Assembly: GCA_028718525.1 (NCBI GenBank)
Contig: JAQULP010000003.1
Location: 1-64,000 of the forward strand
Source: Sulfuricurvum sp.
GTDB taxonomy: Bacteria > Campylobacterota > Campylobacteria > Campylobacterales > Sulfurimonadaceae
Reading direction: 5' to 3'
Length of the DNA stretch: 64,000 nucleotides
Position numbers and translations under genes: made by a program. How positions within the stretch are numbered: position 1 is the stretch's first letter; each line of letters begins with the position of its first letter. This document shows, one piece after another, positions 36,431 through 45,347 of the stretch. The notes below the pieces were generated by a model. The model was not told the DNA's origin. It saw only the letters and a list, made by a program, of their open reading frames with translations, and did not search any database.

Positions 36431-38404
36431 TTATAACTTCCTTATTTTTGCAATTTCATCGCGAAGCCGTGCCGCCTCTTCGAATTCGAGTTTCTTAGCC
36501 GCTTCTCTCATTTTGAGATTCAACTCTTCGATCAGTTTTTTCCGTTCCGCAGCCGGCAAGGTTTTTGCTTTTTTGGAACGGTTGTAGAGTTCGGCCGGAT
36601 CTTCAAGTTTGAGATTCTCATCCAACGAGCGTTTGGTCGTCGTAGGGGTGATCCCATGCTCCGTGTTATAGGTCTCTTGAAGGGCACGCCGTTTGGTCGT
36701 AGTGGCGATGGCCCGTTCCATCGATCCGGTGATTTTTTGAGCGTAGAGGATGACGTGTCCGTGTTCGTTTCGTGCTGCGCGGCCGATCGTTTGGATCAAT
36801 GCCGTTTCAGAACGTAAGAACCCCTCTTTATCGGCATCGAGGATGGCGACAAGACTCACTTCGGGAAGGTCAAGCCCCTCCCGCAAGAGATTGATCCCGA
36901 TGAGGACGTCAAAATCGCCGACACGAAGTCCGCGGATGATCTGATTACGCTCGATCGCGTCGATCTCGGAGTGCATGTATTGAACTTTTATCCCCAAGTC
37001 GGCAAGGTATTTGGTGAGGGCCTCCGCCATTTTTTTGGTCAAAACCGTGACGAGGACACGATCGCCGATGGCTACCGTCTTTTTGATCTCATCATGGAGG
37101 TCTTCGACCTGATTTTCGCTCGGTTTGATCGTAATGATGGGATCGAGCAACCCGGTAGGGCGAATGATTTGATGGGCAATGGTGGTACTGGCCTCGAGCT
37201 CTTGAGCGGAAGGGGTAGCCGAGACGAACATATAGTGGGGTGCTTTGTTCATAAACTCATCAATCATCAAAGGTCGGTTATCCAGAGCACTCGGAAGGCG
37301 GAACCCATAATCGACAAGAACCTCTTTTCGGCTTCTATCTCCGGCAAACATTCCCCGAAACTGAGGGAGGCTGACGTGCGATTCGTCGACAATGATGAGG
37401 TATTTGTCATGGTGCAGGGCGAAGTAATCGAGGAGCGTATAGGGAGCTTCCCCCGGTTTTTTATCGGTAAGGTGACGGGAGTAGTTTTCAATCCCCTTGC
37501 ACATCCCCGTAGCCTGAAGCATTTCAAGGTCAAATTCGCACCGCTGCTTCAGCCGCTGCGCCTCGATGATTTTCCCCTGTTTGTCGAGTTCGGCCAACCG
37601 TTCTCCCAGCTCGTCTTCGATCCGTTTAATCGCACGGGAAAGTTTCTCCTGCCCGACGGCGAATTGGCTGGTGGCGTAGATCGTGATGGTTTCGATATTT
37701 TGGATAACGCTGTTGTTCAGAGGTTCGAAGAGGGCAAGACGTTCGACTTCGTCTCCGAAAAACTCGATCCGCAGTGCCTGATCCTGCCAGTACGGGGGAT
37801 AAATATCGACCACTTCGCCGTTAACGCGGAAATGCCCTCCGTCGAAATAGGCATCGTTGCGGGCATATCCCATCTCCACCAGACGAAGAAGGAGCTTTTT
37901 CTGCGAAATTTCATCGCCCAGGGTGATAACCTGTACCATTTTCTCATACTCTTCCGGATCCCCGAGCCCGTAGTTGGCGGAGACGGAGGCAACCACGATG
38001 ACATCATCGTAGCTGAGGAGATTGGCGGTTGCCGAGAGGCGCAGACGCTCCAGCTCATCGTTGATGGAGCTGTCTTTTTCGATAAAGAGATCCTGGCGGG
38101 GGATGTAGGCTTCGGGCTGGTAATAATCATAATACGAAATGAAATACTCGACATGGTTTTCGGGGAAGAAACTTTTAAACTCGCTGTAGAGCTGTGCGGC
38201 GAGGGTTTTGTTGTGGGTCATGATGATGGTCGGCAGCTGAACCTGCTCGATCACCCGCGCCATCGTCATGGTTTTACCGGATCCCGTGACCCCCTCGAGG
38301 GCTACGTAACGCTCACCCCGTTTGATGCCATTGCTGAGTGTCTCGATTGCGACAGGCTGATCACCGGCAGGTTGATAAGGAGAATGGACTTTAAAAATCG
38401 GCAA
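36431..38404 (-). CDS. uvrB: Excinuclease ABC subunit B
   Basis: DNA-damage recognition helicase of nucleotide excision repair. Walker A GVTGSGKT near residues 39-46; the beta-hairpin region [18 protein letters not shown] box ([12 protein letters not shown]); helicase motifs [31 protein letters not shown] and QTIGRAARN; the C-terminal UVR domain ([29 protein letters not shown]) that binds UvrC. The 657-residue length is normal. Confidence 0.98.
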   Translation of the reverse strand: MPIFKVHSPYQPAGDQPVAIETLSNGIKRGERYVALEGVTGSGKTMTMARVIEQVQLPTIIMTHNKTLAAQLYSEFKSFFPENHVEYFISYYDYYQPEAYIPRQDLFIEKDSSINDELERLRLSATANLLSYDDVIVVASVSANYGLGDPEEYEKMVQVITLGDEISQKKLLLRLVEMGYARNDAYFDGGHFRVNGEVVDIYPPYWQDQALRIEFFGDEVERLALFEPLNNSVIQNIETITIYATSQFAVGQEKLSRAIKRIEDELGERLAELDKQGKIIEAQRLKQRCEFDLEMLQATGMCKGIENYSRHLTDKKPGEAPYTLLDYFALHHDKYLIIVDESHVSLPQFRGMFAGDRSRKEVLVDYGFRLPSALDNRPLMIDEFMNKAPHYMFVSATPSAQELEASTTIAHQIIRPTGLLDPIITIKPSENQVEDLHDEIKKTVAIGDRVLVTVLTKKMAEALTKYLADLGIKVQYMHSEIDAIERNQIIRGLRVGDFDVLIGINLLREGLDLPEVSLVAILDADKEGFLRSETALIQTIGRAARNEHGHVILYAQKITGSMERAIATTTKRRALQETYNTEHGITPTTTKRSLDENLKLEDPAELYNRSKKAKTLPAAERKKLIEELNLKMREAAKKLEFEEAARLRDEIAKIRKL

Positions 38405-38563
38405 TGACTGACCCTATGAAAAATATTCGAAATTATAGCGGAATTACTGTTTTCTAATGAGGATGAGTGCCTATAGAGTGCTGAATTAAGGTGAGTTTTG
38501 GAATGGGGTTTGGTACAAGAGGGAGTCTGCTTCAGAGATATTCTCAGGATCGATGTTGGGGAA

Positions 38564-38607
38564 GGGAATTTGAAGCAGCAGGGGATATTTCCTGCTTGAA
38601 ATCTCCC
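38564..38607. other. Long imperfect inverted repeat after the TonB receptor gene
   Basis: GGGA-ATTT-GAAGCAG(CAG)G pairs with CCTGCTT-GAAAT-C-TCCC with small bulges; the core AGCAGG/CCTGCT stem (38577-38582 and 38591-38596) is perfect. It begins 2 bases after the receptor stop codon. It may terminate the minus-strand transcript, though the T-run is poor. Confidence 0.35.
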
Positions 38608-38609
38608 TT

Positions 38610-40709
38610 TTAGAATGTATACAGCATATTTATCCAGAACGTTTGCCCCATATACGGTACGTCATAAGTATCGGGCGGATTCAGCGGGAAATAGAGCGTT
38701 TTAAGCGTTTTTCCAAAAATATTTTTGACACCGAATTCCAAATCAAGGTTTTTGGCTACGTCATTGATCTTTTGCGTGACATTCACATAATCTTGAACAG
38801 GGACGGAACCGTTGGTTGTGTAGATAGTGATGATGTTGCCATTGGCGTCGAGCAAGGCGTTGTTGACTCTGTTCTTTTTCCCTGTATAGTGATACCAGAA
38901 AGTGGTTGGATAGGGGGTATCGCTGTTTATCGTCGCATAGAAGTTTGCCAATAAATTGGCAGATAGGGCAAATTCGCTCGGATCATAGTTGAGAGTGAAC
39001 CCTGATCTGGTCAGTTTAACTTCTCCTCTGTGGGATCGATAAAACGACATATTGGCCCCTAGATCCACCTTTTTATAATTTTTGGTTAATTCAACTTCAA
39101 CCCCGTTAACCGTTGTCGGACTCTCCAGATTGATTGTTTCATAGGTGAAATCATGATAGGTAATCATATTATAGGTTTTGGTATTGAACGCGGTTGTTTT
39201 GAACGAAGAGCTATTGGTTTTAAAAATGTAAGACAACTCAACGGTATCGGCAGTTTCCGATTTATACTCCATATAGGGACTCTGATTGTTAGGCGAGTAT
39301 TGCTCGGAGAGGCTTGGTGCTCTAAACGCTCTTGAATATTGAGCTTTTAGAATATTGGAATCGTCGTATTGATGGACAAAAGCGATTCTCGGAGATAAAG
39401 CGCTACGGCCGTCACTGTAGGTATCGTAGCGCGCTCCGATGGTTGCGGTAGTTTGTTCATTCATCTGGATCTCATCCTGGAGGTAGAGGGCCTTGTTGAT
39501 CCTTTTGGGATTATTGATTGTGATTAAATGGGTTGATACCGCCGGATCTGCATAGGAACCGCTGTTCCATCTTTGCGTGACATTATCCTGATCTATCGAA
39601 AGGATACCGGCGTAGATTCCGCCCAAGAACCGATGGGAATCTTGGGTTGTTTCGAGCGTCGCTTCGGCATATTTTGTACTTTCGGTATAATCGATCGTTC
39701 GTACACCGTCCAGATTATTCGGATTGTTTTGCAATACGGATGCCGGAAAGAATACCACTTCGGCGCGATTCGTATAGTGGTTGAGACCGGCCTTTGCGGT
39801 TAGGAACACATCGGGAAGGATATCGTACTTTCCTTGGACCCCCAGCATGGTATGGGTATTGGATTGTACGGGTTTGGTATTATCTTGGGGGAGATAGTTT
39901 GTCGGATCCCATTGCAACCGTGCATAGTCATTCTTGGCCTCTAACCGGTAAGCCCAAAAATCAATATTTTTGTAGGTTGCGTCAGCCATTAACAGATTAC
40001 CGCCGCTTGCATTGGGGAGATTGCCCTGCTGTCCAATTGATTGGCTGGCTACCGGCAGATTCCAGCCGTCGCTTTTGTCAACCGAGACAATTGTGGAAAC
40101 TTTTAGATCATTTTTTTCAAAAGTACCGTAGCCTCCGACCGCTTTGCCGAATTTATTGCTTTCCATTCGAGAGAGAGTCGTAAATACCCCCTCTCTCCCT
40201 TTTTTCGTAATAATATTCATAACGCCGTAAATCGCATTGCCGCCGTAAATGGCTGAACCCGGCCCCCGGATAACTTCAATCCGCTCAATGGCATCGATGG
40301 GTATCGGAAAAACAATCTGTCCCGTCCCCAGTTTCGGAAGCCCCCAGATTTCGGCACTTATCGGCTTGTCGTTGATCATCCATTTGATTTTATTCCCTTG
40401 CGATCCGTAGATGGAGCCCGCTCCCCGAAGCGAGAGTGTTGAGGAATCTGATCCTACAATCGTATCAAATGCGTTTTGTTCCGCAAGATTGGTGATCCCC
40501 AGCGATTTTAACTTTTCACCGCTGATGACGGTTACGGTTCCGGGTACGTAATCGGCATTTAACTTGGTTTTGGTTGCGATGGAGGTTATTTCTTCAAGGA
40601 CTTTGTCGAAATCATTGCTCTCTTCGGCCAAGAGCGGTGATTGGATGGATAGCAGTGCAACACATAAAATCGGTAAGTGGGTTACTTTAAGTCCGTTCAA
40701 AAGTTTCAT
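38610..40709 (-). CDS. TonB-dependent outer-membrane receptor
   Basis: A 699-residue outer-membrane receptor. Signal peptide (LPILCVALLSIQSPLLA), plug domain about 45-165 (VPGTVTVISGEKLKSLG, IERIEVIRGPGSAIYG, GVMNIITKKG), then a beta-barrel with the expected SRAFRAPSLSEQY and a terminal aromatic strand ending ...WINMLYTF. The substrate is unknown; FepA/BtuB-like siderophore, cobalamin or metal uptake are all possible. It is transcribed divergently from a histidine kinase and periplasmic protein gene, which hints at linked control. Confidence 0.92.
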   Translation of the reverse strand: MKLLNGLKVTHLPILCVALLSIQSPLLAEESNDFDKVLEEITSIATKTKLNADYVPGTVTVISGEKLKSLGITNLAEQNAFDTIVGSDSSTLSLRGAGSIYGSQGNKIKWMINDKPISAEIWGLPKLGTGQIVFPIPIDAIERIEVIRGPGSAIYGGNAIYGVMNIITKKGREGVFTTLSRMESNKFGKAVGGYGTFEKNDLKVSTIVSVDKSDGWNLPVASQSIGQQGNLPNASGGNLLMADATYKNIDFWAYRLEAKNDYARLQWDPTNYLPQDNTKPVQSNTHTMLGVQGKYDILPDVFLTAKAGLNHYTNRAEVVFFPASVLQNNPNNLDGVRTIDYTESTKYAEATLETTQDSHRFLGGIYAGILSIDQDNVTQRWNSGSYADPAVSTHLITINNPKRINKALYLQDEIQMNEQTTATIGARYDTYSDGRSALSPRIAFVHQYDDSNILKAQYSRAFRAPSLSEQYSPNNQSPYMEYKSETADTVELSYIFKTNSSSFKTTAFNTKTYNMITYHDFTYETINLESPTTVNGVEVELTKNYKKVDLGANMSFYRSHRGEVKLTRSGFTLNYDPSEFALSANLLANFYATINSDTPYPTTFWYHYTGKKNRVNNALLDANGNIITIYTTNGSVPVQDYVNVTQKINDVAKNLDLEFGVKNIFGKTLKTLYFPLNPPDTYDVPYMGQTFWINMLYTF

Positions 40710-40787
40710 AATTATACGATTCCCTGATTGAAATAATTTTATCGCTGGTTGAATTCAGTATATACGGAATTTGTGCAGCGTACTCTA

Positions 40788-40814
40788 GTTATATAGTATA
40801 TTTTTATGTATAAC
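40788..40814. promoter_or_regulatory. Inverted repeat in the receptor/kinase divergent region
   Basis: GTTATA-N15-TATAAC spans 27 bases midway in the 184-base gap between the TonB receptor and the histidine kinase. This geometry fits a dimeric regulator or overlapping promoters. A TATAAT -10 at 40860-40865 lies 28 bases before the kinase ATG. Confidence 0.4.
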
Positions 40815-40893
40815 GTGGAGAGATTGTACCAAAATTAATAAAGAATTAACTAAAATATGTATAATATTAATTTATGTTATTAGCAATTGGATT

Positions 40894-42324
40894 ATGATGA
40901 CACATTCGCTTATCGGAAAATTTGCGTGGGTATTTTGGCTGCTGTATATTGCCGTTATTGCTCCCATATTTATTTTTGTTCAGATCAATGTCTCGTCAGT
41001 GCTCTACGACAGTGAAAGGGCAAAAATCGAGTTGGTGACCCAAACGCTGACCCCCATTATCTCAACCTATCTGACGTTCGATCAGCAAGAGATGCTAAGC
41101 GATGTCATGCGCACCTTTTTTCAAAACCCGAATATCCTGAAGGTATCGTTGATTGACATCCATCAACGCGTTATGTTTGAACAACACTATCCCCATTCTG
41201 CTGCGCAAGAGATGATTAGCCTCTCTGTACCTGTAGTCGATGCGATTACCAATCAGACTCAGGCCACCCTTGTGATCCGTTATTCCAATAACTATGTTCA
41301 CGACCTGCAAACGAAACTGTTGATGGAACTTATCCTCTTATCGCTGTTTGCTCTACTGATTTTTTCCCTCACCTATTGGTATTTTCGCAAACAGTTTTTT
41401 GTCCTTCGCCTTTTGTCCAATTGGATGGGGAACTATACCATCGATAAATCGTCCCAACCGTTTCAAAGCGATAATACCAATACCGAGATCATAACCATCA
41501 CCTCCTCGGCCAATAAAATGGTTGAAACGATTGATAATTACCGCTGTCAGATGGAGCAGATCAATAATGAATTGGAAAATCGTGTTGAGAACGAAATTAC
41601 CAAGCGCCGTGAAAAAGAGCAGCTTTTGATTCACCAATCCCGCCTTGCGGCGATGGGTGAAATGATCGAAAGTATTGCCCATCAATGGCGCCAGCCTTTG
41701 AATATCATCGGATTGGCAGTTGCCGAAATTGACATGAAACGCTCGTTCGGCGTGCTTGAAGAGGGGGAGATTGAGAAAAACAATACCATTATCAATAATA
41801 ATCTTGCGTTCATGTCGAACACGATCGATGATTTCCGAAATTTTTTCAATACCGATAAAAAATCGGTCCATTTTGATCCCATCGTCCCCATCCATGAGAT
41901 ATTCGCTCTGATCGGCGAACAATTGCGCTATGCCAACATCACCTATCGGATCGATGAACAATGTCAGAAAAAGATTTTCGGCGTTGTCAATGAATTCAAA
42001 CAGGTGATTTTAAATATTCTCAACAATGCCAAAGATGCTATCAAAGGCCAGCACGATCAATCGGGAGGAAAGATCGAGATTACGCTCCGTTGCGATGCAG
42101 ACTTTTTCTACATCGATATCAGCGATACGGGAGGGGGAGTTTCCCCTTCGATACAGGAACGGATTTTCGATCCCTACTTCTCCACCAAACTTCACGACAA
42201 GGGGAGCGGTATCGGACTTTATATGTCCAAAGTAATTATCGAGAAACATTTCGAAGGGACTCTCAGCGTGAGCAACAGCCGTGAAGGTGCTCTGTTCACA
42301 TTGAGCATACCTCTGGAACGATAA
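40894..42324 (+). CDS. Membrane sensor histidine kinase
   Basis: A 476-residue kinase: membrane segment near 10-30, a periplasmic sensor of about 115 residues, a second membrane segment near 150-170, a coiled coil, then a dimerisation domain with phospho-acceptor His263 in the Campylobacterota-type H-box I-A-H-Q-W-R-Q-P-L-N, and an HATPase domain (NILNNAKDAI, DTGGGVS, FDPYFSTK, GSGIGLYMSK). No response regulator is next to it. The stop codon shares a base with the following periplasmic protein gene (TAATG), so the two act together. Confidence 0.92.
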   Translation: MMTHSLIGKFAWVFWLLYIAVIAPIFIFVQINVSSVLYDSERAKIELVTQTLTPIISTYLTFDQQEMLSDVMRTFFQNPNILKVSLIDIHQRVMFEQHYPHSAAQEMISLSVPVVDAITNQTQATLVIRYSNNYVHDLQTKLLMELILLSLFALLIFSLTYWYFRKQFFVLRLLSNWMGNYTIDKSSQPFQSDNTNTEIITITSSANKMVETIDNYRCQMEQINNELENRVENEITKRREKEQLLIHQSRLAAMGEMIESIAHQWRQPLNIIGLAVAEIDMKRSFGVLEEGEIEKNNTIINNNLAFMSNTIDDFRNFFNTDKKSVHFDPIVPIHEIFALIGEQLRYANITYRIDEQCQKKIFGVVNEFKQVILNILNNAKDAIKGQHDQSGGKIEITLRCDADFFYIDISDTGGGVSPSIQERIFDPYFSTKLHDKGSGIGLYMSKVIIEKHFEGTLSVSNSREGALFTLSIPLER

Positions 42325-42854
42325 TGAAAAAAATTATCCTTAGTGCCCTTTTACCGGTTCTCCTTTGGGGTACAACGTACGATTCGACGCTATTGCAGAT
42401 CGGGGCAAAAGTATTTCCCAAAATCGCCTTGATGGAAAAAGGGACCAAGGAACGTATCCAAAAAACCGTCCATATCGTTATCGTAACCGTACCCTCAAAC
42501 AGACAGACGGCACAGCAATTGGCGGAGATGATAGAATATCAATATCATGGAACCCTTAGCAATTATTCTCTGACCTGTTCGGTTGTTTCGGCAAAAGAGG
42601 GGTTGGAAATCAAAAATGCGCACGGATTTATTTTGCTGATGGAACCCGATGAGAACATCCTTCCGCTTCTGCTGGAATACGCGCACAAAAACAGGATATT
42701 GACCTTTTCCTTTGACCCGCTGATGTTGCAAAAAGGGGCTGCCGTTTCCCTTTATATCGGACGAAGCGTCAAGCCCTATATTAACCTCTCCATACTCAAA
42801 GAGGTCCCTTTTACGTTCGAATATGCTTTCTTGAAACTCTCTCAACCCTATTAA
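42324..42854 (+). CDS. Periplasmic YfiR-like protein
   Basis: A 176-residue exported protein (signal MKKIILSALLPVLLWG). The C-terminal half, with DPLMLQKGAAVSLYIGRSVKPYINL, resembles the DUF4154/YfiR group, periplasmic proteins that gate membrane signalling enzymes. This resemblance is by eye and only moderate. Strict coupling to the histidine kinase gene supports a role as its periplasmic partner. Confidence 0.6.
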   Translation: MKKIILSALLPVLLWGTTYDSTLLQIGAKVFPKIALMEKGTKERIQKTVHIVIVTVPSNRQTAQQLAEMIEYQYHGTLSNYSLTCSVVSAKEGLEIKNAHGFILLMEPDENILPLLLEYAHKNRILTFSFDPLMLQKGAAVSLYIGRSVKPYINLSILKEVPFTFEYAFLKLSQPY

Positions 42855-43139
42855 GCTCGTATAGTATCTGTTTGCCGAAAAAGCACGTTCCAAGATTTAG
42901 AATTAGATTTTGTGAACCAATTCTACCAAGGTGATATTTCGTATTCAACAATATGGCACAAGATCATAAGGAATACCCAAATACAAATGACTCGATTCCA
43001 GTGGGATTATTATTTTAGAAAGATGGATATCCACGATCGATGAATTTAAGTTTACAAATATGTTTATATATTAAATATAATTTTGCAAATACATGCTATA
43101 GTATTTCATATTGTAATAATTGTGCTTAAGGATATGTCT

Positions 43140-44753
43140 ATGCCTATAAAAACCAAATTGATCGTTATCAACATCGGTATGCTGATCGGTATGCTGCTGA
43201 TCGTCCTTATATCCATGTCCGGATATGAATCTGTATTGAATGATACCTTAGAGAATTCGCGAAAAACGTTGGAACAGGTTGATAAAGCAAGGACGATTCA
43301 AGTGGCTTTTAAAAAGCAGGTGCAGGAGTGGAAAAATATCCTTTTGCGTGGCGAAAATCCGGAAAAATATCAAAAATATTATAAAAATTTTACCAAACAA
43401 GAAGAGACGATTCAAAAAGAGCTTCAAGCGTTAAAAGCAATAACCGAAAATAAAAAAATCATTACGATGATTGATGATTTTTCCGCTTCCCATCAAAAAT
43501 TGGCTCAGCAATACCGTAAAGGTCTCGAAGCCTATAACAATGCGGCATCGGACAAATATAAAGTCGGCGATAAAGCGGTGGACGGAATTGATCGCGGTCC
43601 TACCGATAAACTGGATGCTTTGGTCGAAGCCTATGAACAAGAGCATACGACGATGAATCTTGCGGTTGAAGAGAGTAGAAACGATATCAAGGTATTCATC
43701 TACGGGCTTGTATTGATTGTCATGGGAGTTTTGAGCGGTGGGGTGATGGTCATTACCAAAACCATTATCAAATCGGTCCGAATGGCGGAAGAAGGGTGTG
43801 ACGATATCGTACGCACCAGGCAGTTAAACCGGTTGATACCGATTAATACGCATGATGAGATTGGGCACATCATCGGGTATTTCAATAAACTCTTAAGCGA
43901 AATGGGGAGTGTCCTGATATCGTCAAAACGTCTGGCCCTTGAGAATGCAAAGATAGCCGATGATCTCAAAGCAAGTTCGGGATTAATCAGTACCAATACC
44001 GATGAAATAACTGCCGTTATTACACTGACCAATGTCTCCTCGCAAGAGGTATCGGACCTTTTGGAATCCAGCCGTCAGCAATCTCGGAAGACGGGAGAGA
44101 GCATTGAAGAGGCTAATGAACAGGTAAAAATGGCGGCAAACGAAGTATTGACGGTTTCCCAATCGTTACAAACCGCTGTTCACGATCAGCATGAACTCTC
44201 ATCGCGATTGGAACGTCTCTCTGCAGAAGCCGAACAAATCAAAAGTGTCTTGACGGTTATTTCGGATATTGCCGATCAGACCAATCTTCTTGCCCTGAAT
44301 GCAGCTATCGAAGCGGCGCGTGCCGGGGAACACGGTAGAGGTTTCGCGGTTGTTGCCGACGAAGTGAGAAAATTGGCAGAACGTACCCAGAAAAGTTTGT
44401 CCGAAAGCGGGGCTACGGTCGCCGTTATTGTCCAGTCGGTTATCGAAAGTACCGATATGATGTCGAAAAATGCCGATTATATGGAAGAACTCAGTAAAAA
44501 ATCATTGCATGTTGAAGGGGCAATGCGTCATGTGATTGAGGTGATGAACACCTCGGTCACAATGGCACATGAAACAGCCGTTTCAGCACAACAAGGGGCG
44601 GAAAAAACAAAGATGACGATCAATCAGCTGGCTACGATCGAAGAGTATGCGAAACGCAATCATGTGAGTACGAAAACGCTTCTGGAAGAGGCCAAATTAC
44701 TTTCGGCAATATCAGGCAACCTTATGAATGATCTAGCCCAATTTCGTTCATAA
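43140..44753 (+). CDS. Methyl-accepting chemotaxis protein
   Basis: A 537-residue transmembrane chemoreceptor. Segments near 7-29 and 192-215 flank a helical periplasmic domain of about 160 residues (four-helix-bundle type). A HAMP-like linker follows, then a cytoplasmic signalling hairpin with the hallmark [44 protein letters not shown] 43140 has AAGGA at 7-base spacing; earlier in-frame codons do not. No C-terminal CheR-binding pentapeptide is present. The ligand is unknown. Confidence 0.93.
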   Translation: MPIKTKLIVINIGMLIGMLLIVLISMSGYESVLNDTLENSRKTLEQVDKARTIQVAFKKQVQEWKNILLRGENPEKYQKYYKNFTKQEETIQKELQALKAITENKKIITMIDDFSASHQKLAQQYRKGLEAYNNAASDKYKVGDKAVDGIDRGPTDKLDALVEAYEQEHTTMNLAVEESRNDIKVFIYGLVLIVMGVLSGGVMVITKTIIKSVRMAEEGCDDIVRTRQLNRLIPINTHDEIGHIIGYFNKLLSEMGSVLISSKRLALENAKIADDLKASSGLISTNTDEITAVITLTNVSSQEVSDLLESSRQQSRKTGESIEEANEQVKMAANEVLTVSQSLQTAVHDQHELSSRLERLSAEAEQIKSVLTVISDIADQTNLLALNAAIEAARAGEHGRGFAVVADEVRKLAERTQKSLSESGATVAVIVQSVIESTDMMSKNADYMEELSKKSLHVEGAMRHVIEVMNTSVTMAHETAVSAQQGAEKTKMTINQLATIEEYAKRNHVSTKTLLEEAKLLSAISGNLMNDLAQFRS

Positions 44754-44851
44754 AATTTAGGAAGGGGAACAACGTAAAAATAGGGGATGGAGTAATCCTG
44801 AGCTAATCTGTGTTAGAATTATAGATAAGACACTATCATTCAAGGTTAATC

Positions 44852-45124
44852 ATGCTATTTAATCCCACTCCATTGGAAAAATTAACGACTCTTGTTTCCG
44901 AACTCATTGAACAACAGGCTTCTCTTAAAAGTGAGCTCGAAACATTAAGAGCTGAAAATATCTCTATCCGTGCCCATGAACAAAGCAAAGAAAACGAAAT
45001 TCAGCGTCTAAGCGGAGAGCTTGCCTCCAAAGACGAGGAGATTAAGATGTACAGTGACGAACTTTCGGCAAAAGATGCGGAGATCGAAGCGATCGTTTCC
45101 AAAATTGAAAGCTTGCTTGGATGA
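44852..45124 (+). CDS. Small coiled-coil protein
   Basis: A 90-residue, almost wholly alpha-helical acidic protein with heptad-like leucine/isoleucine spacing from residue 10 to the end (SELIEQQASLKSELETLRAE ...). No signal peptide or membrane segment. It resembles small division-associated coiled coils such as ZapB only in style. Its stop overlaps the next start by 4 bases (ATGA). Confidence 0.7.
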   Translation: MLFNPTPLEKLTTLVSELIEQQASLKSELETLRAENISIRAHEQSKENEIQRLSGELASKDEEIKMYSDELSAKDAEIEAIVSKIESLLG

Positions 45125-45342
45125 AGACCAAGATAACCCTCACCCTCAATGCAAAACGTTATGACATTGATGTAGAGGAAGATTTTGCCCGTTTTTTGAC
45201 GGCGCAGATGAAACAGGATTTTGAGTTTTACGGAAATAATGATCTCAAGCTTCTGCTCCAAGCCTATGTTCGTAAAAATTTTGCTCTTTATGAGCAAGAA
45301 CAGCAGATTAACGGGTTGATCGACATAATGCAAAAAGGATAG
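45121..45342 (+). CDS. Small basic/acidic protein, ZapA-like in its start
   Basis: A 73-residue cytoplasmic protein. Its opening KTKITLTLNAKRYDIDVEED is two beta-strands of the kind seen at the start of ZapA-type FtsZ-ring proteins, followed by helices (LLLQAYVRKNFALYEQEQQI). It is coupled to the coiled-coil gene and lies 5 bases before a diguanylate cyclase gene. No firm family can be given. Confidence 0.65.
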   Translation: MKTKITLTLNAKRYDIDVEEDFARFLTAQMKQDFEFYGNNDLKLLLQAYVRKNFALYEQEQQINGLIDIMQKG

Positions 45343-45347
45343 TCGGG

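Noticed and set aside
36971-38407. A 478-codon open frame on the plus strand opposite uvrB
   Set aside because: It is an antisense shadow of uvrB, which has complete motifs and normal length; the plus-strand product has no recognisable domain or start site.
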